A DNA stretch of 64,000 nucleotides from Spirochaetales bacterium (GTDB taxonomy: Bacteria; Spirochaetota; Leptospiria; Leptospirales; Leptonemataceae), in the NCBI GenBank assembly GCA_024233935.1, contig JACKOY010000014.1, positions 1-64,000 of the forward strand, given 5' to 3'. Below the pieces are notes generated by a model. It saw nothing but the letters and a program-made list of their open reading frames with translations. It was not told the origin of the DNA and searched no databases. Made by a program: the position numbers and the translations under genes. Numbering within the stretch: the stretch's first letter is position 1; every line of letters begins with the position of its first letter. This document shows positions 34,485-43,812 of the stretch, piece by piece.

Positions 34485-36176
34485 ATGACTGCTCCCCAGC
34501 GCGCGGCCACTCCCTTCGATCTGGACTCCGATGAACTGGAGTCCATGCAGGAATTCCTGAACGCCTTTAACGGGCAGGACGACCTTTCTTCCGATGGCAT
34601 TATCGAAGCCCGCGTGCTCGACACCGATGAGCGGGATGTATTCTTCGACGTGGGCCACAAGCAGGATGGCCGTTGTGCGCTGAGCGAATTTCCCGACCCC
34701 CCGACCCCGGGCGATGTGGTGCGCGTGGTCGTCATGGCCAGTCCGCAGGACGGCATCGTGCGGCTTTCCCGGCTCGAAGCGGAACGCCGTTTGGCCTGGC
34801 AACAGATCCGGGAAGCCCGGGAAGCAGATGCGAGTTTGCGTGGCCGCGTCGTTCAGCAACTCAAGGCCGGCTATATTCTGGATTGCGGTGGTGTGCATCT
34901 GTTCATGCCGCTTTCTCAGTCCGACATAAAAACAAATCTGCGCAATCGTTATCCCGTGGGTCAGGAACTCGACTTCAAGGTCCTGGAAATCAAAGACGGG
35001 CACCGCTCGGCGGTTGTTTCGCACCGACAGATCATTGAGGAACGCAACGACGAAAGCTGGAACGAGCTGACGGCGAAGTACAAAGAAGGCGACGAAGTTG
35101 AAGGGCAGGTCACGAAGAAAGTCTCTTTTGGTGTTTTCGTGAAAGTGCTCGGCGTGGAAGGTCTTCTGCACCAGAACGACATCTCCTGGAAACGCTACGC
35201 TTCGTTCAAGAACCGCTTCAAAGTGGGCGAATCCCTCCAGGTTAAGATCCTGTCGATGGATCGGGAGAACAATCGGCTCGCCCTGGGTCTAAAACAATTG
35301 AGCGAAGATCCCTGGGTCTGGGCAGCGCGCGAGATTCAGGTCGGTGCCATATTACAGGGCAAGGTCATCTCTGTTACCGGTTACGGGGCCTTTATTGAGT
35401 TTCGCGAGGGGCTGGAAGGGCTTGTGCATGTTTCGGAGCTGACCTGGTCGAAGCGTCCCCAGCACCCCAAGAAATACGTAAAAGTGGGCAGCGAGGTCAG
35501 CGTAAAAGTGCTGGCGATCGACCCCGAGAAGAAGCGCCTTTCGCTCGGCATACGGCAGCTCTCCGAAGATCCCTGGGAGGTCATGGGCCGGGAGATCAAA
35601 GTCGGCGACGAACGGGAAGGCCGGGTCACTGCGATCACCAAATTCGGAGCGTTCGTCGAAATCAAAGATCAGGTGGAAGGCCTGATTCACTTCAACGACT
35701 ACTCCTGGGACGACCGCGTAAACCGAAAGCTGCTTTCCAAAGGCGACGTCGTGAAGTTTCGCGTGCTCGATATCGACCGGGCCGAGCGCCGGATCGCGTG
35801 TGGCATCAAGCAGCTCAGTCCCAGCCCCTTTGAACTATTGCGCCAGAAGCACAAAAAGGGTGCGATCATTGAGGGCAAGGTCACCCGAGTAGCGCCCTTT
35901 GGCCTGTTTGTAGATATTGGAGATGGTTTTGAGGGCCTGGTACATGTCTCGCGCATTCCGCGCATAGACGATCGCAAGTTTGAAGAGCGCTTCAAGCCGG
36001 GCGATACGGTGCACACGGTACTCCAGAGCATTGACGCGGAACAGAAGAAGATCTCGCTTTCCATTAAGGCGTACGAGCAGAAAAAGGAACGCGAGATGAT
36101 CAGCCAGTATCTGAAAAAAGACGACTCCCCCGGAACTTCAAGTCTGGGTTCATTCTTGAAGAATCAGAGCCTCTGA
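34485..36176 (+). CDS. rpsA: Small subunit ribosomal protein bS1
   Basis: 563 residues from the ATG at 34485, with a weak SD as is common for rpsA. Six S1 domains are seen: two divergent ones (about 25-95 and 110-175) and four canonical repeats with GVFVKVLGVEGLLH, GAFIEFREGLEGLVH, GAFVEIKDQVEGLIH and GLFVDIGDGFEGLVH. KQLSEDPW linkers repeat between them. S1 brings mRNA to the 30S subunit. Length and domain number match the proteobacterial form. Confidence 0.97.
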   Translation: MTAPQRAATPFDLDSDELESMQEFLNAFNGQDDLSSDGIIEARVLDTDERDVFFDVGHKQDGRCALSEFPDPPTPGDVVRVVVMASPQDGIVRLSRLEAERRLAWQQIREAREADASLRGRVVQQLKAGYILDCGGVHLFMPLSQSDIKTNLRNRYPVGQELDFKVLEIKDGHRSAVVSHRQIIEERNDESWNELTAKYKEGDEVEGQVTKKVSFGVFVKVLGVEGLLHQNDISWKRYASFKNRFKVGESLQVKILSMDRENNRLALGLKQLSEDPWVWAAREIQVGAILQGKVISVTGYGAFIEFREGLEGLVHVSELTWSKRPQHPKKYVKVGSEVSVKVLAIDPEKKRLSLGIRQLSEDPWEVMGREIKVGDEREGRVTAITKFGAFVEIKDQVEGLIHFNDYSWDDRVNRKLLSKGDVVKFRVLDIDRAERRIACGIKQLSPSPFELLRQKHKKGAIIEGKVTRVAPFGLFVDIGDGFEGLVHVSRIPRIDDRKFEERFKPGDTVHTVLQSIDAEQKKISLSIKAYEQKKEREMISQYLKKDDSPGTSSLGSFLKNQSL

Positions 36177-36191
36177 GGAATCCGGTCTCTT

Positions 36192-36926
36192 ATGGCCCGC
36201 AGACGGAAAACTCAGGAGCGCGCGCGACAGTTGCAGGAACAGGCTGCCGCCGACCCCTTTCACAACGTAGAAGGAAACGCGATCGAGAGGTGGCTGCACC
36301 GCGCCGCCTACTTTATCCGAACGCATCGCCGCGAGGTGCTCTACGGCCTGGGCGGCGCTCTGGTTCTCTCTTTGATTGTGATCGCCCTGCTTGTGTGGCA
36401 GGACATCCGGGTTGAGCGTAGCCGGCTCGCTTTCGATCGTATTCGCCAGGATGTGACGACCACGGGTGGTTTTGGTACGGCGAGCGCCGCCCTGGAACAA
36501 CTGGAGCAGTACCGCGACGACTATTCGGACAGCGGCGCTCAGATACGGGCCGCACTGTATTCGCTTCCACACCTGATCGATAGCGGGGACCTTTCGGGGG
36601 CCGCCCGCGAATGTGAATTTCTGGCGGGAGAACTCGATACCCCGGAACTCCGGGCCTACTTTCTCATTAAGGCCGGCTACCTGTACGAAGAGGTCGAAGA
36701 GACCGAGAGCGCCCGCCGCGCTTTCAATCGCAGCTACAGCCTGCTGAACTCAGATCACCCCGCGCGGGCCCACGCGCGTTTTGGGGAAGGACGTGCTCTC
36801 ATTCGTCTCGGCCAGAGAGAGGAGGGTCGGGCCGCCATACATGACGTGCTCGAGATGCGCGATGTGGAAGGCCTGGAGCGCATCCAGCAACAGGCCGTGG
36901 CCTACCTGTTGCGAGAAAACCGGTGA
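36192..36926 (+). CDS. TPR-like inner-membrane protein (YfgM-like)
   Basis: 244 residues. A cytoplasmic basic N-terminus (ARRRKTQERARQLQEQ) is followed by one transmembrane helix (about 53-73, VLYGLGGALVLSLIVIALLVW). A periplasmic helical part follows with TPR-type repeats (YFLIKAGYLYEEVEETESARRAF in two halves, ARFGEGRALIRLGQREEG). Such proteins act as chaperone partners at the membrane; no closer function can be given. 15 nt after rpsA and overlapping hisG (GTGA). Confidence 0.7.
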   Translation: MARRRKTQERARQLQEQAAADPFHNVEGNAIERWLHRAAYFIRTHRREVLYGLGGALVLSLIVIALLVWQDIRVERSRLAFDRIRQDVTTTGGFGTASAALEQLEQYRDDYSDSGAQIRAALYSLPHLIDSGDLSGAARECEFLAGELDTPELRAYFLIKAGYLYEEVEETESARRAFNRSYSLLNSDHPARAHARFGEGRALIRLGQREEGRAAIHDVLEMRDVEGLERIQQQAVAYLLRENR

Positions 36927-37564
36927 GCCCCGGCGCTTTTACGATCGCCCTGCCGGGCGGCCGCCTGGCCGAAGAGAGCATTGAATTTTTTACCCGGGCG
37001 GGCCTTGCGACTTTTGATCTGCCCTCAGACGGTCGCGAGCTTTCTTTCTTTGACCACTCCGGCCAGTTCCGAATGATTCTGGTGCGCAGCAAAGACGTGC
37101 CGACCTATGTGCTTCAGGGCGGCGCCGATGCCGGCATCACGGGTCGCGATGTGCTTGCCGAAGGGGACTACGATCTGACTGTACCGCTCGAATTGGGCTA
37201 CGGTCAGTGTCGCCTGGCCCTGGCCGCCCCGGAGGGTCAGGCCGGTCAATTGCTCCGGCGCCAGCATCTGCGGGTGGCGACCAAATATCCACGCCTGACA
37301 ATGGACTATTTTTTTCGGCGGGGATACAGCTGCGAAGTGATTAAATTACACGGGTCGGTGGAGATCGCGCCACTCATGAATCTGGCGGATTGCATTGTGG
37401 ATTTGGTCAGCACCGGTGCGACCCTGCGGGCCAACGGATTGGTGGAAATTGAAACCATTCTGGAATCCTGCGCGGTCCTGGTCGTGAGCCGATCTGCGTA
37501 TGCCATTCGCACCAGGGCCATTCGCGACATGCTTTTTAGATTTCGCACGGCCCTCGGCGCCTGA
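36923..37564 (+). CDS. hisG: ATP phosphoribosyltransferase, short form (HisG-S)
   Basis: 213 residues, the short form that lacks the C-terminal ACT-like regulatory domain. TIALPGGRLAEESIEFF starts the protein, followed by DAGITGRDVLAEG, VATKYPRLTMDYFF, GSVEIAPLMNLADCIVDLVSTGATLR in two pieces, and RSAYAIRTRAI. It catalyses the first step of histidine synthesis; short forms need HisZ, which is not in the window. The GTG start overlaps the previous stop. Confidence 0.95.
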   Translation: MSPGAFTIALPGGRLAEESIEFFTRAGLATFDLPSDGRELSFFDHSGQFRMILVRSKDVPTYVLQGGADAGITGRDVLAEGDYDLTVPLELGYGQCRLALAAPEGQAGQLLRRQHLRVATKYPRLTMDYFFRRGYSCEVIKLHGSVEIAPLMNLADCIVDLVSTGATLRANGLVEIETILESCAVLVVSRSAYAIRTRAIRDMLFRFRTALGA

Positions 37565-37591
37565 CGGGCCCGGGGGTGAGATTCGTTACCC

Positions 37592-38683
37592 ATGGCCGGC
37601 AGACAGACTCATATTGAAGGCCTCAAGCAGGCTTTGCATCATCTGGAACACAGCGGCGGCCGTGGCGATGCCGGGCGCGCTCTGGCGCGTAAGCTGCGCG
37701 ATCCGGACCTGTCCGGTTTTGCTTCCCTGGGCGCCATCGCCCCTGATCTGTTTTACTTTTATCATATCCTGAGCAGCCGCAACAGCTCGGGACTGTATTG
37801 GGGCAACCTGGCCCATCACGAGCGGGTGTGCGAACTACTGCTGGCGTTTTTGGATCATATTCGGGCCGACAGTGACGGGCATCATCGCGATAAGTGCCTG
37901 GCTTTTGCGATGGGTTATCTCACACACTGTGCGGTCGACATTGTAACCCATCCGTACATATTCTATATTACCGGGGACTATTACTCCAGTGATCCGGAGC
38001 AGGCCGCCCGGGCACAAAACGATCATCTGCGGGTGGAAAACATCCTGGACGCTTACCTCGTTCATCAGCGCTGGGGAATGTCCGCGCGCGAGTACGATTT
38101 TCGACAGCACATCGAGAACACCTGGGAAGAAGACGATTCCGGTGATCGGCGACTGGATACCGACGTGTGGCGTATGTGGGTGCGCTCCCTGGCGGCGACC
38201 TTTCCAGAAGCCTTTGATTCGGATTACGTGGGTGCGGCCGATCGCCTGGAGGAGGGCGACATCTTAAACGAAGCCTACCTGGGCTTTCTGCGTTTTGCTT
38301 CCTGGACCGACGTGCGTTCCTGGACCGTGCGTCAGTTGTTGCGATCCGTGGACCTTCTGACTCTGCGACGCGTGAAAGCCCGCAACCTGATTCTGCCTTT
38401 GCCCCACCGCATCGACCGCCGCCTGCCGAACGAGGAGCACCGCACCTGGCGTTATCCCGCCGATCCCGAACGCACTTCCAGCGAGAGTTATGTGGAACTG
38501 GTCCATCGAGCGGCGCGTCTGGGCGCCGACATGATCCGGGACGCCCTGGGTTACATAGCGGGCGATCGGCGCCGAAAGGATTTTGAAGGCAGCTATTCCG
38601 GCTACAACCTGGATACCGGCCTGCGTTCCCGTTCCCTGGCGATGCGGGCCTTTGAACCCATACCCGAAGATCCCGACACCTGA
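37592..38683 (+). CDS. Zinc-dependent phospholipase C-like protein
   Basis: 363 residues. The N-terminal 130 residues resemble the zinc-dependent phospholipase C domain: SLGAIAPDLFYFYH, GNLAHHERV, and AMGYLTHCAVDIVTHPYI with histidine and aspartate ligands in the usual order. Further acidic and histidine residues (AQNDHLRVENILDAYL) fit the metal centre. No signal peptide is obvious, so the protein may be cytoplasmic. The C-terminal half is helical and not recognised. Its substrate is not established. Confidence 0.72.
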   Translation: MAGRQTHIEGLKQALHHLEHSGGRGDAGRALARKLRDPDLSGFASLGAIAPDLFYFYHILSSRNSSGLYWGNLAHHERVCELLLAFLDHIRADSDGHHRDKCLAFAMGYLTHCAVDIVTHPYIFYITGDYYSSDPEQAARAQNDHLRVENILDAYLVHQRWGMSAREYDFRQHIENTWEEDDSGDRRLDTDVWRMWVRSLAATFPEAFDSDYVGAADRLEEGDILNEAYLGFLRFASWTDVRSWTVRQLLRSVDLLTLRRVKARNLILPLPHRIDRRLPNEEHRTWRYPADPERTSSESYVELVHRAARLGADMIRDALGYIAGDRRRKDFEGSYSGYNLDTGLRSRSLAMRAFEPIPEDPDT

Positions 38684-38766
38684 AGCGATACGCAAAAAGT
38701 CCTTGAGAGCCAGGGCGCGGTCCGCTTCTTCATTCGAAACGTCATAACTTTTTTCAGGAGTCGTTC

Positions 38767-39441
38767 ATGTTTCTCTACCGCATCTTTCGTAGCCCGATCT
38801 TACTCTCGGTGGTGGCCGCCCTGGCCCTCACGGCCTGTTCGCGAGGCGAAACCCGGGTCGCGCGCTGGCCCCTCGCCGTGCATGCCGGGTCCGGCAAACA
38901 GGGCGATCGATTGGGCGTGCTCGCCAAAGGCGAACGCGTGGAGCTGATTGCCCAGGAAGGCGACTATGCAAAGATCCGCATGGTGGACGGACAGGAAGGC
39001 TACGTTGAGGCCCGGCATTTGTTTTTGGACGCCATCGTGGTGTCTCAAGACGCTGTGGATCTCTATCGTCGACCCTCGGCCAGCTCCGGTCGGGCGCCTG
39101 GAAACAGCAATTTGGACCGCGCCGACGTCCTGTTCGTTTCCGATCGCCAGGAAAATGAAGAAGGCCAGTGGTTGGAAGTGCAGGGGGGCACCACCAATGC
39201 CGATTGGATTGCGGGCTGGATCAAAGCCGATTCGGGCTACGAGAATGACGCGACCCTGGTGCAGGATGCCCTGCTTTTAGAAGAAGCCATTCGCAAAGGC
39301 GATCGCGAAGTTCTGGACGAACTCGCCGGAGAGTCCTCATTTATTGGCAGCGCCGCCGCTGCGGCGCTGCAGAGTCTGGAGCCCGAGCCGGTGGAAGAGC
39401 AACCGGCGCCCGATGACGGGGCGGGCGACGCAACCAACTAG
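38767..39441 (+). CDS. SH3-domain lipoprotein
   Basis: 224 residues. The signal peptide ends in ALALTAC, a lipobox. Residues about 30-90 form an SH3-like domain (WPLAVHAGSGKQGDRLGVL, KIRMVDGQEGYVEARHLFL), with a second, weaker SH3-like segment (VDLYRRPSASSG, WLEVQGG, IAGWIKAD). A Glu/Pro/Asp-rich tail follows. Likely in the periplasm, binding the cell wall. CAGGAG precedes the ATG. Confidence 0.72.
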   Translation: MFLYRIFRSPILLSVVAALALTACSRGETRVARWPLAVHAGSGKQGDRLGVLAKGERVELIAQEGDYAKIRMVDGQEGYVEARHLFLDAIVVSQDAVDLYRRPSASSGRAPGNSNLDRADVLFVSDRQENEEGQWLEVQGGTTNADWIAGWIKADSGYENDATLVQDALLLEEAIRKGDREVLDELAGESSFIGSAAAAALQSLEPEPVEEQPAPDDGAGDATN

Positions 39442-39466
39442 ACCCGATTTCAGATCGGCACCATCC

Positions 39467-40456
39467 ATGCGTGCTTGGTCCTTCGTGTTGCTGATTGGAG
39501 TCTTTCTGAGCGGCGTCTCGCTCGCGTGTGGGCGCGGCGCGGACTTCCATTGTCCTTCCGGGGCCCGGGATGCGTTCGAAAGCCTGGCCTGGTCGGCCGA
39601 GGCCGAAGTCTCAGTCAGTCGCGAGCGCAACCTCGACCAGGATTCGGAACCCGAATGCCTGTTACTCGCCACGAGGCCCGGACTGGAGGATCTCTTGTTG
39701 CTCGATTCCGGCCCCCTGGGCTGGCGCCTTGTACAAACGATGGCGTTGCACCGACCCCGCCGACCATTGTCCCCTTACGATCCATCCCACGGGTACTCCG
39801 GTTTGTCTTCGGGCATCCCCAATCCGGACGTTCTCGGCGCGGACCTCCAGCCGATCCGGGGACTGGAATCGGAGGCCGTGCAGGCCATTGCCACCCAGAC
39901 CGGTCCGGAGGGCGTACACATTTTTGTGAGCTATGCGGGCGAGTCGCTGGACGGTTCACCGCGTCTGGAGCTGGCGGCCTTCACGAATTTGCGTCCTTCG
40001 TTTTTGGGTCCCTGGCCCGGGGAACGGCTGTATTACAACGGTCTGGAATTCGGAGTCTGTGCCACGGGGCGGTCCTGTTTTCGTTTGGTGGAACTCAACC
40101 GGGATCAAGGTTCGCCCATGCCGCCCGGCGGGCCTCTTTTGCCGCCGACCGGACCCGGCTTTTCTGAGTTGCACTTCCGTTTTCAAAACGAGGGGGACTC
40201 ACCGGACAGTCTCGTCATGCCCTGGATTCTGCTGAAGACCGATGGCGCCCGGGTGCGCGGTCGCATTAGCTCAGGCTTCGCGATCGGTCCCGGTCAGAGT
40301 TTCGAATTCGTGCTTCGTGAGCCCCCCGGGGGGGCCCTTTTGCTCGTACGGCTGGAAGGGGCCGGGGCGGATTTTCCGCCGGTCGTAAGCGTTTCCGGCA
40401 CCCGCACCATCGACTCCGCCCCGTTCTACGCGTTTGCCTACTACGGAGAGCCGTAA
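39467..40456 (+). CDS. Lipoprotein of unknown function
   Basis: About 329 residues from the methionine of MRAWSFVLLIGVF. The signal segment ends LSGVSLACGRG, which may be a lipobox at the first cysteine. The mature protein contains three more cysteines, a PxxP-rich segment (PMPPGGPLLPPTGPGF) and an Ig- or immunoglobulin-like beta end. No family recognised. 25 nt after the SH3 lipoprotein and 30 nt before the DUF547 gene, all in one direction. Confidence 0.62.
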   Translation: MRAWSFVLLIGVFLSGVSLACGRGADFHCPSGARDAFESLAWSAEAEVSVSRERNLDQDSEPECLLLATRPGLEDLLLLDSGPLGWRLVQTMALHRPRRPLSPYDPSHGYSGLSSGIPNPDVLGADLQPIRGLESEAVQAIATQTGPEGVHIFVSYAGESLDGSPRLELAAFTNLRPSFLGPWPGERLYYNGLEFGVCATGRSCFRLVELNRDQGSPMPPGGPLLPPTGPGFSELHFRFQNEGDSPDSLVMPWILLKTDGARVRGRISSGFAIGPGQSFEFVLREPPGGALLLVRLEGAGADFPPVVSVSGTRTIDSAPFYAFAYYGEP

Positions 40457-40486
40457 CCGCGCGAAGCTTCCGACGTCCAACTGCGT

Positions 40487-41269
40487 ATGCAAGCAACTGC
40501 AGCGCGCCCGCGTTTTCTGGCACGGATTCTTCTGCCGGCCCTGACTGTTCTACTTCTGGCCGGCGCCCCGCCGGCCCCCGTGTTCGGCGCCGAACCGGAT
40601 TGGTCCACCTACAACGCGCTTTTGCAGCAGTACGTGAGCGCGCGTACGGTGAATGGGACCGCGATCCATTTCGTGAACTATGGCGGTCTGCGGTCCGATC
40701 CACGCTGGCCCGCTGTGGTGCGTTCGGTCGAAACGCATGCGGTGACGGGTCTGTCCCCCGCACAAAAGCTGGCGTTTTATATCAACGCGTACAATATTCT
40801 TGCGATCAACATGATTGTTCAGAACTACCCGGTCAGCACCATCAACGCCCTGAATCAGGGCAGCCTTACCGTGTGGAAACGCCCCGCCGGCAACATCGGT
40901 GGTCGCAGCCTGAGCCTGGACGACATAGAACATTCGATCATACGTCCCATGGGCGATGCGCGTATTCATTTTGCAGTTGTGTGTGCTTCGCTGAGCTGTC
41001 CCGATCTGCGCCGGGAAGCCTACACAGCGAGCCGGCTTCACGCACAGCTGGACGACCAGGCGCGGCGCTTTCTTTCCAACCCGGGCAAGGGCCTGCGTGT
41101 GGAAGGCAATGTGGTCCACGTAACAAAACTATTCGAGTGGTTTGCCGAAGACTTCACGCGCGCTGCCGGAAGCGTCGAAGCCTTTGTTCGACGCTACGTC
41201 ACCGACCTGCCGGCGGGCGCGCAGGTCCGCACCGACATTCCTTATCTCTGGAATCTAAACGGCGCTTGA
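40487..41269 (+). CDS. Exported DUF547 protein
   Basis: 260 residues with an N-terminal signal peptide ending near PVFGAE. The DUF547 core is clear: QKLAFYINAYNILAINMIVQNYP (in two motifs), LSLDDIEHSIIRP, and IHFAVVCASLSCPDLRREAY. Conserved cysteine and histidine residues suggest a papain-like fold, but the reaction is not known. It converges on a minus-strand lipoprotein with 1 nt between the stops. Confidence 0.85.
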   Translation: MQATAARPRFLARILLPALTVLLLAGAPPAPVFGAEPDWSTYNALLQQYVSARTVNGTAIHFVNYGGLRSDPRWPAVVRSVETHAVTGLSPAQKLAFYINAYNILAINMIVQNYPVSTINALNQGSLTVWKRPAGNIGGRSLSLDDIEHSIIRPMGDARIHFAVVCASLSCPDLRREAYTASRLHAQLDDQARRFLSNPGKGLRVEGNVVHVTKLFEWFAEDFTRAAGSVEAFVRRYVTDLPAGAQVRTDIPYLWNLNGA

Positions 41270-41270
41270 G

Positions 41271-42050
41271 TTATCTGGAGCGCAGCTGTTCGAGCAGAGT
41301 TTCCCGTTCTTCTTCGCTGAGCCGATCCCAGAGGGGGCTTTCGCGCAGCTGACGTTCCAGTCCCGAATCGATCGGGCCGTCGTCCTGAAAAAGGTCCAGG
41401 CCAAACCAACCCAGAACGAAATCCAGAAACTCACCCGGATTGAGTCCGACCCGTGTACCTCCGAACAAACCAAAACTGATTTCGACCTGCGTGAAGTATG
41501 TCGCCGGGGCAAAATCGACATCGTCGTCTTTGAGCAGGTTATGATAGCGGTGGGCCGGACTGGCGGTGCCAAAGGGGGCGCGGGCCACGAAGACCTTGTT
41601 GCGGGCCGTACGGGGCCCTCCGCCGAGCGCCTGGCCGCTGAGCTGAGCCCGCTCCGCTTCGCTGAGAGTTGTAGGATCGATCAGCGCTGCCGCGTCGGGG
41701 GGTGACTCGTTCTCTTCTTCCTGCAGGCCATCGCGCCAGCCATCGAAGCGGATTTCTGATTCACGGAAATAGTCGGCCCCAAAGAAGAAGGCCGTAAAAC
41801 CGGCGCTCTGGCTTTCTCCCGTAGCGCCCCCCCGAAGTCCATAGGCCGTTCCGCTTGCTTTGTAATCCAGGCCGGCCTTGAGCGGACCCAGGCGCAGGGC
41901 GGCGCCGTAGTGATCGACATCGACTTCAAGGGTGGCGATGTCCAGGGCGTCGTTTCCCCGATCGCGTAGATACTGGCTCTGGCACGCCGCAAGCAGGGCA
42001 AGGCCTGCCAGAAGCGGCGTCGTTATGAAAGTTCGACACAACCAGAACAT
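41271..42050 (-). CDS. Lipoprotein of unknown function
   Basis: About 259 residues from the methionine of MFWLCRTFITTP, giving a signal peptide ending LALLAAC. The mature start QSQYLRDRGNDALDIATLEVD and glycine-rich segments (GLRGGATGES) suggest a beta-structured exported protein, of a type seen in spirochaete genomes by memory only. The C-terminus ends in a Glu/Arg-rich helix (LSEEERETLLEQL). Part of a minus-strand group with the two small membrane proteins upstream. Confidence 0.65.
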   Translation of the reverse strand: MFWLCRTFITTPLLAGLALLAACQSQYLRDRGNDALDIATLEVDVDHYGAALRLGPLKAGLDYKASGTAYGLRGGATGESQSAGFTAFFFGADYFRESEIRFDGWRDGLQEEENESPPDAAALIDPTTLSEAERAQLSGQALGGGPRTARNKVFVARAPFGTASPAHRYHNLLKDDDVDFAPATYFTQVEISFGLFGGTRVGLNPGEFLDFVLGWFGLDLFQDDGPIDSGLERQLRESPLWDRLSEEERETLLEQLRSR

Positions 42051-42115
42051 ACGGGAACCGGAGCAGAACACGATGGCCGAAGGCAGGCGACCGGCCAACG
42101 AGAAAAACCAGGCCT

Positions 42116-42493
42116 TCAGAAACCCTGGGGCCAGCACGCCTTGCAGCCTTTGATTTTCAGTTTCAGACGGTCCACGCGAGGATCAGCAAGGGCCAGAATC
42201 ACCTCGTCCTTTTTGACATCCTTTTTACACACCGGGCAGCTGCGTTTGCGCTTTGCCGTTGGGCCCATGCAAAACTGGCACCCCTTGATTCGCGTCTGGA
42301 CCTCTATGTCCCCAATTTCGGTCTGATCGGACCGGACCCGCTCTCCTTTCATGAGCGGATGGGCACACAGCGGACAGAATCCGCGCGGTTTCTCTTCAAC
42401 CGGGCTGCGTACAGCGATCGGAAAAAGCATCCAGATCAAAAACGCGATCAGCCCCAGCCCGATCGCAAACAGAATCAAGTGTCCGGTCTCCAC
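42116..42493 (-). CDS. Small membrane protein with CxxC zinc-ribbon motifs
   Basis: 125 residues. One N-terminal transmembrane helix (about 5-28, LILFAIGLGLIAFLIWMLF) followed by cysteine pairs FCPLC, GCQFC, CPVC and GCKAC, spaced as in zinc ribbons, so two metal sites are possible. Charged residues between them (KRKRSCPVCKKDVKKDE). Function unknown; perhaps an adaptor on the cytoplasmic face. 5 nt after the next gene upstream. Confidence 0.7.
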   Translation of the reverse strand: METGHLILFAIGLGLIAFLIWMLFPIAVRSPVEEKPRGFCPLCAHPLMKGERVRSDQTEIGDIEVQTRIKGCQFCMGPTAKRKRSCPVCKKDVKKDEVILALADPRVDRLKLKIKGCKACWPQGF

Positions 42494-42498
42494 GATGG

Positions 42499-42702
42499 TT
42501 AAAAATGAGCGGTGATATCCCGGATGGCCTTGGTCAGGTCCGCCAGGCCAATCAGAAGGATGAAAGCGCCAATGCGGGCCCGCAAACGTGTTTCGCCGCG
42601 CTGCTCGGGCGGGGTGCGAAAGTGCAACACAACCATATACAGGCCAAACCCGCTCATGCCAAAACCGACGGCGAGCGAGAGCACGTTCAGATAGTAATCC
42701 AT
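42499..42702 (-). CDS. Small two-helix membrane protein
   Basis: About 67 residues from the ATG at 42702, chosen because GAGGAAGCA lies just before it on the minus strand. Two hydrophobic helices (LNVLSLAVGFGMSGFGLYMVV and IGAFILLIGLADLT) are separated by a basic loop with RTPPEQRGETRLR. No family recognised. Translated just before the zinc-ribbon protein, so the two may work together. Confidence 0.6.
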   Translation of the reverse strand: MDYYLNVLSLAVGFGMSGFGLYMVVLHFRTPPEQRGETRLRARIGAFILLIGLADLTKAIRDITAHF

Positions 42703-42803
42703 TGCTTCCTCAGGGATCGACGTCTCATGGAGTCCCGTTTCGCGCGACACTCAAATTGGAAAAACGCTGGCGACGGGTCGGTGTGATTCGTACCTGGTGT
42801 TTC

Positions 42804-43769
42804 ATGCGCGTGCTTTCCGGTATCCAGCCCAGCGGTCGTCCCCACCTGGGTAACTACTTTTCGATGATGCGGCGCATGATCGAGTATCAGGCCCGGAGCG
42901 ACCTCTATTGTTTTATCGCGAGTTACCATTCTCTTACCACGGTAACCGACGGCAAACAGCTTTCGGAACAGACTCTCGGGGTCGCGATCGACTTTCTGGC
43001 TCTGGGCATGGACCCGGAGCGCTCGGTCTTCTGGGTTCAGAGCGACGTCCCGGAAGTTCTGGAGCTGGCCTGGCTTTTGTCCATGCACATCACCGTTCCA
43101 CAGATGGAACTTGCGCATTCTTACAAGGACAAGGTTGCCCAGGGCATTTCTCCTTCCGGCGGGCTTTTCTTTTATCCCGTGCTCATGACCGCAGACATTC
43201 TCTTGTTCGGGGCCGAGCGTGTGCCCGTTGGACGCGATCAGAAGCAGCACCTCGAGATGGCGCGTGATATCTGCGGGCGCTTCAACAATGCCTACGGTGA
43301 AACCTTTATTATGCCCGAGGCCGACATCCTCCACACCGTCGCCACCGTGCCCGGCATCGATGGGCGCAAGATGAGCAAGAGTTACAACAACGCCATTTAC
43401 CCCTTTGCGCCCGAAAAGGAACTGCGCAAGTCCATAATGGCGATCCAGACCGACTCCACTCCCGTAGACGAGCCCAAGAACCCGGAGGGCTCAGCGCTTT
43501 ACGACATCTTCGCGCTGTTTCTTGATGAGCAGGGTCGCACAAATCTGGCGGAGCGCTTTCGCACGCCCGGAGAAGGGTACGGGCATATCAAACAGGATCT
43601 GTACCTGACCGTGCTCGAGTACTTTGGCAGCTACCGCGAGAAACATGCCGAACTTTCCAAACGGCCCGACGATATCCGGGACATGCTAAAAAGCGGCGCC
43701 GCCCGGGCGCGGGCCACGGCCAGGCCGTTTCTGGAACGAGCCCGCGAGCGGGTCGGCCTGATCTACTAG
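42804..43769 (+). CDS. trpS: Tryptophanyl-tRNA synthetase
   Basis: 321 residues starting MRVLSGIQPSGRPHLGNYF, where PHLGNY is the HIGH-type motif. Class I catalytic core follows, including GAERVPVGRDQKQHLEMAR and the KMSKS loop as GRKMSKSYNN. Charges tRNA-Trp. Divergent from the small membrane protein, 101 nt between the starts. It converges with the FecR lipoprotein. Confidence 0.97.
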   Translation: MRVLSGIQPSGRPHLGNYFSMMRRMIEYQARSDLYCFIASYHSLTTVTDGKQLSEQTLGVAIDFLALGMDPERSVFWVQSDVPEVLELAWLLSMHITVPQMELAHSYKDKVAQGISPSGGLFFYPVLMTADILLFGAERVPVGRDQKQHLEMARDICGRFNNAYGETFIMPEADILHTVATVPGIDGRKMSKSYNNAIYPFAPEKELRKSIMAIQTDSTPVDEPKNPEGSALYDIFALFLDEQGRTNLAERFRTPGEGYGHIKQDLYLTVLEYFGSYREKHAELSKRPDDIRDMLKSGAARARATARPFLERARERVGLIY

Positions 43770-43812
43770 TCCGGTTGTCCCACGCTACGCGAAGTCCCGA
43801 TCACCATCACCA

